DNA of 64,000 nucleotides from Gordonia effusa NBRC 100432. Lineage in GTDB: Bacteria; Actinomycetota; Actinomycetes; Mycobacteriales; Mycobacteriaceae. Positions 59,692 through 64,000 of this stretch are shown here, piece by piece. The stretch is taken from NCBI RefSeq assembly GCF_000241305.1, contig NZ_BAEH01000115.1:1-64000 (forward strand), given 5' to 3'. Made by a program: the position numbers and the translations under genes. Under the pieces are notes generated by a model. It was not told the DNA's origin. It was given only the letters and a program-made list of their open reading frames with translations, and made no database searches. Numbering within the stretch: the stretch's first letter is position 1; each line of letters starts with the position of its first letter.

Positions 59692-61118
59692 GAGCGCGCA
59701 CCACTGTCGATCAGCTTGTGCCGGACGGAGTCGTCGATCGTCGAGCCAACGCCGCCGACCCGAAAACTCGCGCCGCGATGAGACTCCGGAAGGAGATCGC
59801 CCCGCCCAAAGAGTTTGTGCCGCAACGTTCCCGGCGTGTACCCGGTAGGGTAGGCGTCACGCTCCTGCAAAGCGGGTACGACGTAACGAACGATGTCTTC
59901 GAATGAGCCGGGAGTGACGGCGTAGGCGATGTTGAACCCGTCGACGTCGGTGTCGCTGACCCAGTCCTGCAGGGTGGTGGCGATATCCTCCCCGGAACCG
60001 ATGAACACTGGGCCCATCCCGCCGATGCCGCCCCACTGAGCGATATCGGTTACGCGCCATGGCTTTCCGGACTCATCCGCCTGCGCGAAGGCTGCGACCG
60101 CGGATTGAATCGCGTTCGATTCGACGGCACCGATCGGATCGTCGAGATCGTAGGCGGCAAGATCAATTCCCATCCAGCCGGACATAAATACCAGTGCACC
60201 CTGCTCGCTTGCATAGCGCCGGTACTCGGCTGCCTTGGCGAGTGCGGCCTCGGTCGTCTCATCGGTGATGATGGTGATCAAGGTGTAGATCTTGGCGTCA
60301 TAGGGATCTCGGCCCACGGCGACAAGCTCTTCTCTGGTTCGCGAAACAACCTCGCGCAGAATAGTTTTGGTTGGTGCGGCGACGAAGATCGCCTCGGCGT
60401 TCTCGGCAGCGAATCGCCGCCCGCGCGGCGAAGCGCCAGCCTGGTAGATGACCGGAGACCCTTGGGGCGAGGGCTCAGACAGATGGATGCCGGGTACCTG
60501 GAAGTGTTCTCCGGCGTGTCCGATGTGATGAACCTTGGCGGGGTCGGCGAAGATCCCCGCCGCACGGTCCCGGCGTACGGCGTCGCGTTCCCAGGAACCC
60601 TCCCATAGCTTGTAGAGCACGGTGAGGTATTCGTCGGCGTGGTCGTATCGGCTGTCGTGGGCGAGATGGGAATCGTCGCCCATATTGCGCGCCGCAGCCG
60701 GCAGATAGCCGGTGACTACATTCCAGCCGATGCGTCCTCGGGTGAGGTGATCGAGGGTCGACAGGCGGCGGGCAAACGGGTACGGGTGCTCGAATCCGGT
60801 TCCGGTGGTTATCCCGAAACCGAGGTTCTCGGTAGCGTGGGCCATTGCTGAAACCAGAAGAAGTGGATCATTGACCGGAATCTGCGCGCCTTCGCGAATG
60901 GCCGCCTCGTCGTTGCCGGCATATACGTCGTAGGTACCGAGAACATCGGCGATGAACAGGCCGTCGAAATGGCCCGATTCAAGTAGTTTGGCCAGATTTA
61001 CCCAGTAGTCGAGAGTGTTGTAATCCCACGAACGGTCTTCTGGGTGACGCCACAATCCGGGGGATTGATGGGCCACACAGTTCATGTCAAATGCGTTGAA
61101 TCGGATATATCGAGACAT
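59688..61118 (-). CDS. LLM flavin monooxygenase (NtaA/DszA type) heading the met ABC operon
   Basis: A 476-residue monooxygenase of the NtaA/DszA group. FDGLFIADVLGTYDVY, HPYPFARRLSTLDHLTRGR, WNVVTGYLP, DPAKVHHIGHAGEHF and GSPVIYQAGASPRGRRFAAENAEAIF are shared with DszA, the dibenzothiophene-sulfone monooxygenase, and with EDTA/NTA enzymes. As the first gene of an operon with metNIQ, it most likely desulfurises or oxidises a sulfur compound that the ABC system imports. The start ATG 61118 precedes the 420-bp regulatory gap. Confidence 0.87.
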   Translation of the reverse strand: MSRYIRFNAFDMNCVAHQSPGLWRHPEDRSWDYNTLDYWVNLAKLLESGHFDGLFIADVLGTYDVYAGNDEAAIREGAQIPVNDPLLLVSAMAHATENLGFGITTGTGFEHPYPFARRLSTLDHLTRGRIGWNVVTGYLPAAARNMGDDSHLAHDSRYDHADEYLTVLYKLWEGSWERDAVRRDRAAGIFADPAKVHHIGHAGEHFQVPGIHLSEPSPQGSPVIYQAGASPRGRRFAAENAEAIFVAAPTKTILREVVSRTREELVAVGRDPYDAKIYTLITIITDETTEAALAKAAEYRRYASEQGALVFMSGWMGIDLAAYDLDDPIGAVESNAIQSAVAAFAQADESGKPWRVTDIAQWGGIGGMGPVFIGSGEDIATTLQDWVSDTDVDGFNIAYAVTPGSFEDIVRYVVPALQERDAYPTGYTPGTLRHKLFGRGDLLPESHRGASFRVGGVGSTIDDSVRHKLIDSGARS

Positions 61119-61223
61119 CCGATCATCATCGATTCAGTCGGCTTGGGAGGCCAGCATTGCGCCCATGCTGGGCGAAATCGCTTGGGGCTGAATGGCATAC
61201 CGACCGAAAGCAGTGGGAGCACA

Positions 61224-61252
61224 AGTATAATGTGATGTGATCTCGGTTACAA
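61224..61252 (-). promoter_or_regulatory. Sigma-A-type promoter of the LLM-metNIQ operon
   Basis: TTGTAA (61252-61247), a 17-nt spacer and TATACT (61229-61224), read on the minus strand, form a near-consensus promoter with a leader of about 100 nt. Confidence 0.65.
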
Positions 61253-61259
61253 ATTGTAA
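61247..61259. promoter_or_regulatory. Palindrome overlapping the -35 of the LLM-metNIQ promoter
   Basis: TTACAA-A-TTGTAA is a perfect 6-1-6 inverted repeat; a further half site TTGTAG follows at 61261-61266. It covers the -35 box, a repressor-like position. A sulfur-responsive regulator is a guess. Confidence 0.5.
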
Positions 61260-61538
61260 ATTGTAGTGCCTTCGAATTAGATTCGATGTATTTATTGACT
61301 AAGGCTAATGACTATTGTTTGAGTGGGTTGGATCGTAAGAAGTCGGACATACACTCAGTGCGATTGAATTGTTGACCGATATCTTTCCGAGATCTTCCAC
61401 CTGGTGGTTTTCTGAATGTGTCGCTGAATAACCACTTTCGGTTACCGCCTGTTTCCCTTTTGTTTCAAATTACTCCAGTATCGTTCGCCCCGATGTCGTC
61501 GCAGACGGCAACGAGACAAACAGCCCTGGAGGGAATTC

Positions 61539-62222
61539 ATGAGCACGATCAAATCGCCCGTTCGACGCGGCGCGTTCGCGGGCGTTCTGGCGGGCGTGGC
61601 CGCCGCTGGCATCGCCGTAACAGGTGTTGCCCCGGCGCATGCCGACGCATTCGTCCGCCTGCCGAGCGGTTCACAGTCCGGCGATGGACTACAGCTGATC
61701 CGCAACGGGGAGTCGGCTCGCATCTCGCCGTCGCTGGCCGCTAACGGAATGGGCCGCACCGCATGGGTGACCGGCAACGTCGTCTTGAAGGCGCCAAACT
61801 TGAAGTCGTCGGACCCGGGACCGTCCGGAGGGTCGGCTGGCGAGGCGGGTATCCCCGGCACCAATGGAACCTCGAATGATGGTGCGGCAGCGACTCTTTC
61901 GGTCGGGTACATCGTTGGTTGCCAGGTGCAGATCGGCAACTTGAGCGCGGGTATCAGCGGCTCGATCAATCCGACCAGTGGTACACCGTCCGCATCGGGC
62001 ACCATCAGCCTCCCGATTCAGCCTGGACAGGTCGTGTTCGCGCAGCTCGATTCCAAGGACATTAAGAAGAAGGGCACCTACTACTTCAGCTGGAAGAACA
62101 CGCAGCTGCAGATTCAGAACTGCGCGGGTTACGCCCAGGCCCGCTCCTTTGTGACCGTTGAGACCTCCGGTGAAAACCACCAGAAGGTCAACCTGTACGG
62201 CAAGCCCTTCTCCATCGGCTGA
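61539..62222 (+). CDS. MspA-type outer-membrane porin subunit
   Basis: A 227-residue porin of the mycolate outer membrane. Signal peptide ends at VAPAHA (about residue 35). The MspA-family blocks follow: ARISPSLAANGMGRTAWVTGNV, SVGYIVGCQVQIGN and CAGYAQARSFVTVET ending VNLYGKPFSIG. It is more like NfpA/NfpB of Nocardia than MspA, with two Cys that could pair. It opens a channel for small hydrophilic solutes. GGAGGG precedes the ATG. Tandem partner 35 nt downstream. Confidence 0.93.
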   Translation: MSTIKSPVRRGAFAGVLAGVAAAGIAVTGVAPAHADAFVRLPSGSQSGDGLQLIRNGESARISPSLAANGMGRTAWVTGNVVLKAPNLKSSDPGPSGGSAGEAGIPGTNGTSNDGAAATLSVGYIVGCQVQIGNLSAGISGSINPTSGTPSASGTISLPIQPGQVVFAQLDSKDIKKKGTYYFSWKNTQLQIQNCAGYAQARSFVTVETSGENHQKVNLYGKPFSIG

Positions 62223-62257
62223 CCGCCCCAGACAAGAATTTGAGACAAGGAATCTCC

Positions 62258-62905
62258 ATGAAGAAGATTAGTTCTGTTGCTCTGGCTGTAGCCGGGCTGT
62301 CGGCCGCGGCAGTGGCGATCAGCACGCCCGCCGTCGCCGGCGCCGATGTCAAGGTTGTGCTGCCCTCCCAAACCGCGACACAAACGCTTGGTGACGGCAC
62401 CAAGGTGACCCTGACGCGCAGCAATGAGCGAGCCAACATCAATCCGTCGCTCGGCGGGACCCCGCTGCACCGCAACGCCTGGGTGTCGGCTACTTACAAT
62501 GTCAAGACCTCGAAGAAGGTCAGCTCGATCAAGCTTCAGGTCGGCTATGTCGTTGGCTGCCAGGTCAGCGTCGGGTCGCTGTCGGGCTCGGGCGGAGCCA
62601 AGGGCAACGACACCGGCCCGACCGAGTTGTCCGCTGGTTCGACAATCTCGCTCGGTCCCGGCCAAGCGGTCAACTACTACGTCTTCGACTACGAAAAGGC
62701 CGACGACTTCGGTAACCAGAAGCACGACACCAAGATCAGCTACAAGAAGACCGATCACGGCCGCTTGAGCTACACCAACCAGACCATGCAGGTCAACGGT
62801 TGCGGTGGCTACGCGCAGGCGCGATCGATCGCCAACGTGTTCGTCGACACCGACAACGCTCGGCAAATCCTGACCTTCTACGGTCGTCCCTTCAGTCTCG
62901 GCTGA
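62258..62905 (+). CDS. Second MspA-type porin subunit
   Basis: A 215-residue paralogue of the preceding gene with a signal ending around TPAVAGA. SNERANINPSLGGTPLHRNAWVS, VGYVVGCQVSVG and CGGYAQARSIANVF, then LTFYGRPFSLG, follow the same plan. It has a shorter eyelet loop and more Lys/Asp. Nocardia farcinica NfpA and NfpB form mixed channels, so these two neighbours may too. The ATG at 62258 follows AAGGA. Confidence 0.92.
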   Translation: MKKISSVALAVAGLSAAAVAISTPAVAGADVKVVLPSQTATQTLGDGTKVTLTRSNERANINPSLGGTPLHRNAWVSATYNVKTSKKVSSIKLQVGYVVGCQVSVGSLSGSGGAKGNDTGPTELSAGSTISLGPGQAVNYYVFDYEKADDFGNQKHDTKISYKKTDHGRLSYTNQTMQVNGCGGYAQARSIANVFVDTDNARQILTFYGRPFSLG

Positions 62906-62926
62906 CCCCTCTCCCCAGCCGACCGC

Positions 62927-62962
62927 ACGCGGTGTGTCTCCATACCTGGAGGCGCACCGCGT
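62927..62962 (+). terminator. Terminator after the porin pair
   Basis: A 15-bp stem with two G-U pairs (62927-62941 with 62948-62962), 6-nt loop, 21 nt after the porin stop, then TTGCGTTG. A good intrinsic terminator candidate for the porin operon. Confidence 0.7.
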
Positions 62963-62985
62963 TTGCGTTGTGCGACCATGGGTAG

Positions 62986-63933
62986 GTGACTGAGCGCGAC
63001 GATTCCGCCGGTGGCGATTCGATGCTTACCGTCGTCATCGCCTTCGCAGTGAATATCCTTGTGGCCGTTGCGAAGACAGTCGCGGCTGCGGTTACCGGGT
63101 CAGCGTCGATGGTTGCCGAAGCAGCACACTCATGGGCCGACGCGGGCAACGAGATATTTCTCTTGATCGCTGAGCGCCGGGGTGGCCGTGGGCGCGACAG
63201 GCGCCATCCGTTCGGTTACGGCCGCGAGACCTACATCTGGTCGATGTTCGCCGCGTTTGGGCTATTCACCGTTGGCGCGGTGGTGTCGGTGATGCACGGA
63301 ATCTCGGCGCTGAGCGAACCCGAAGCCGAGTCGGAGTATCTGGTCGGTTACGTCGTGCTCGGCATCGCCTTTGTACTGGAGGGTATTTCGTTCCTCCAAT
63401 CAGCTCGGCAGGCGCGTTTGGACGCGGCCCGATGGTCATTACATCCGCTGCGCTATGTGTTGAATACGTCGAAGGCGACGTTGCGCGCGGTCTTTGCCGA
63501 GGACGCCGCGGCGCTGATCGGTCTGCTGATCGCGGCACTGGGGATGGTGCTGCACCAGATCACCGGGTCGGCGGTGTGGGATGCGCTGGGATCGATCGGC
63601 GTTGGCGTGCTACTTGGCGTCATCGCAATCGTCTTGATTAAGCGTAACGGGGAGTTTCTGCTCGGGCAGGTGGCGCGACCGCAGACACGGTCGCTCATGC
63701 TCGAACATCTGTTGGCGCACAACGATGTTCAGCGAGTCACCTACCTGCACGCCGAATTCGTCGGACCGGCGCAGTACTACCTGGTCGCTGCGGTAGACCT
63801 CGTTGGTGATGCACCCGAACACGATGTGGCGCGCAGACTGCGGCGTCTTGAGGAAGAGGTGGAGAATCACGATGCCATTGTCGAGGCGGTGCTGACATTA
63901 TCCACCGATGACGAGGTCAGTCTGACGCGCTGA
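62986..63933 (+). CDS. Cation diffusion facilitator (CDF) metal transporter
   Basis: A 315-residue antiporter with six helices. The TM2 site AEAAHSWADAGNE and TM5 site FAEDAAALIG carry the metal-binding His/Asp and Glu/Asp. This ED variant at TM5 belongs to the SLC30A9-like branch of CDF. The C-terminal domain (about 215-315) has YLHAEFVGPAQYYLVAAVDL. Zn, Mn or Fe is likely the ion; sequence does not decide. GTG start at 62986 follows GGTAG; no clear neighbour operon. Confidence 0.87.
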   Translation: MTERDDSAGGDSMLTVVIAFAVNILVAVAKTVAAAVTGSASMVAEAAHSWADAGNEIFLLIAERRGGRGRDRRHPFGYGRETYIWSMFAAFGLFTVGAVVSVMHGISALSEPEAESEYLVGYVVLGIAFVLEGISFLQSARQARLDAARWSLHPLRYVLNTSKATLRAVFAEDAAALIGLLIAALGMVLHQITGSAVWDALGSIGVGVLLGVIAIVLIKRNGEFLLGQVARPQTRSLMLEHLLAHNDVQRVTYLHAEFVGPAQYYLVAAVDLVGDAPEHDVARRLRRLEEEVENHDAIVEAVLTLSTDDEVSLTR

Positions 63934-63979
63934 CTTTGCCATGCACAGTATGGGCGAAAGTTGGGTAGGGTCGGTGGGC

Positions 63980-64000
63980 GTGGACTTGAGAATCTTCACC
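63980..64000 (+). CDS. Start of a probable F420-dependent LLM oxidoreductase (cut by window edge)
   Basis: Seven codons (MDLRIFT with a GTG start) are visible before the window ends. MDLRIFTEPQQGA is the standard start of a luciferase-like, F420-dependent oxidoreductase family in mycolata, so this is a likely first exon-free 5' end. Too short for certainty. Confidence 0.45.

Larger units (their letters stand above)
61119..61538. other. AT-rich 420-bp gap between the LLM-met operon and the porins
   Basis: This stretch is clearly richer in A and T than its surroundings, especially 61225-61470. The minus side carries a promoter (61224-61252) and an operator-like palindrome (61247-61259). The plus side leads to the porin pair, where I see no convincing -35/-10. 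No gene or riboswitch (SAM types looked for by eye) is apparent. Confidence 0.6.

Noticed and set aside
61280..61310. IdeR box upstream of the porins
   Set aside because: The AAGGCTAA core matches but only about 10 of 19 consensus positions agree, too weak beside the efeU site.
61119..61538. SAM or other riboswitch for the methionine-type operon
   Set aside because: I looked for SAM-I, SAM-II and SAM-IV consensus cores in the minus-strand leader and saw none; only a promoter and palindrome are present.

Overview
The window is high-GC DNA (my impression is low-to-mid 60s %, not computed) from a mycolic-acid-bearing actinobacterium (order Mycobacteriales). The pointers are an mce operon, two MspA-type porins, a DUF222/HNH gene, a DesA3-type desaturase with its reductase, and above all synteny. 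The set pth, rplY, prs, glmU, tRNA-Gln(UUG), TetR, mfd, mazG, lpqU, eno, ftsB-like, DUF501 and ppx follows, with insertions, the order of Mycobacterium tuberculosis Rv1014c to Rv1026. The porins look more like the paired NfpA/NfpB type than a single MspA, so a Nocardia/Rhodococcus/Gordonia/Williamsia-type genus is more likely than Mycobacterium. I cannot name a species.

Layout. 1-5.3 kb: pth (cut by the window edge) and rplY; an EphG-like epoxide hydrolase; an ArsC-like reductase; a secreted TIMP/NTR-like protein; then glmU-prs. 5.4-8.1 kb: a FabG-type reductase, a DUF222/HNH endonuclease-like protein and tRNA-Gln. 8.1-30 kb is accessory. It holds a decayed MFS transporter end, a MurJ-like flippase, a TetR regulator, a complete mce lipid-import operon, an AarF-type kinase, an SDR-SDR-BVMO operon, two luciferase-like monooxygenases, a SnoaL-like protein and several orphans. 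30-46.3 kb: return to the core block (TetR, mfd, mazG, lpqU, eno, ftsB, DUF501, ppx), with insertions of a DODA-type dioxygenase, an acetyltransferase, a LysE exporter and the efeUOB iron-uptake operon.

46.3-51 kb: DUF4395 and a small hypothetical protein; a desaturase-reductase operon with a divergent FabR/DesT-like regulator and a 16-bp palindrome between them; then a 577-bp stretch of dispersed repeats. 51-57 kb: a Ser/Thr kinase followed by a serine-hydrolase lipoprotein, an amidase lipoprotein and a second serine hydrolase (a likely cell-wall module), then a YibE/F membrane protein. 57-61 kb: a luciferase-like monooxygenase fused by 4-nt overlap to metN-metI-metQ, which suggests organosulfur use. 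61.5-64 kb: two MspA-type porins, a CDF metal transporter and the first codons of an F420-type LLM oxidoreductase.

The most unusual structure is the mce operon: yrbEB-mceABCDEF-mas-yrbEA, with the second permease gene at the 3' end instead of the 5' end. Other notable points are a 37-bp perfect repeat inserted in frame in mfd, a LLM-metNIQ operon with a promoter-operator pair, a candidate IdeR/DtxR box before efeUOB, and the repeat cluster at 50.5-51 kb. All functional assignments rest on reading the translated sequence and on motif recognition; no searches were run.
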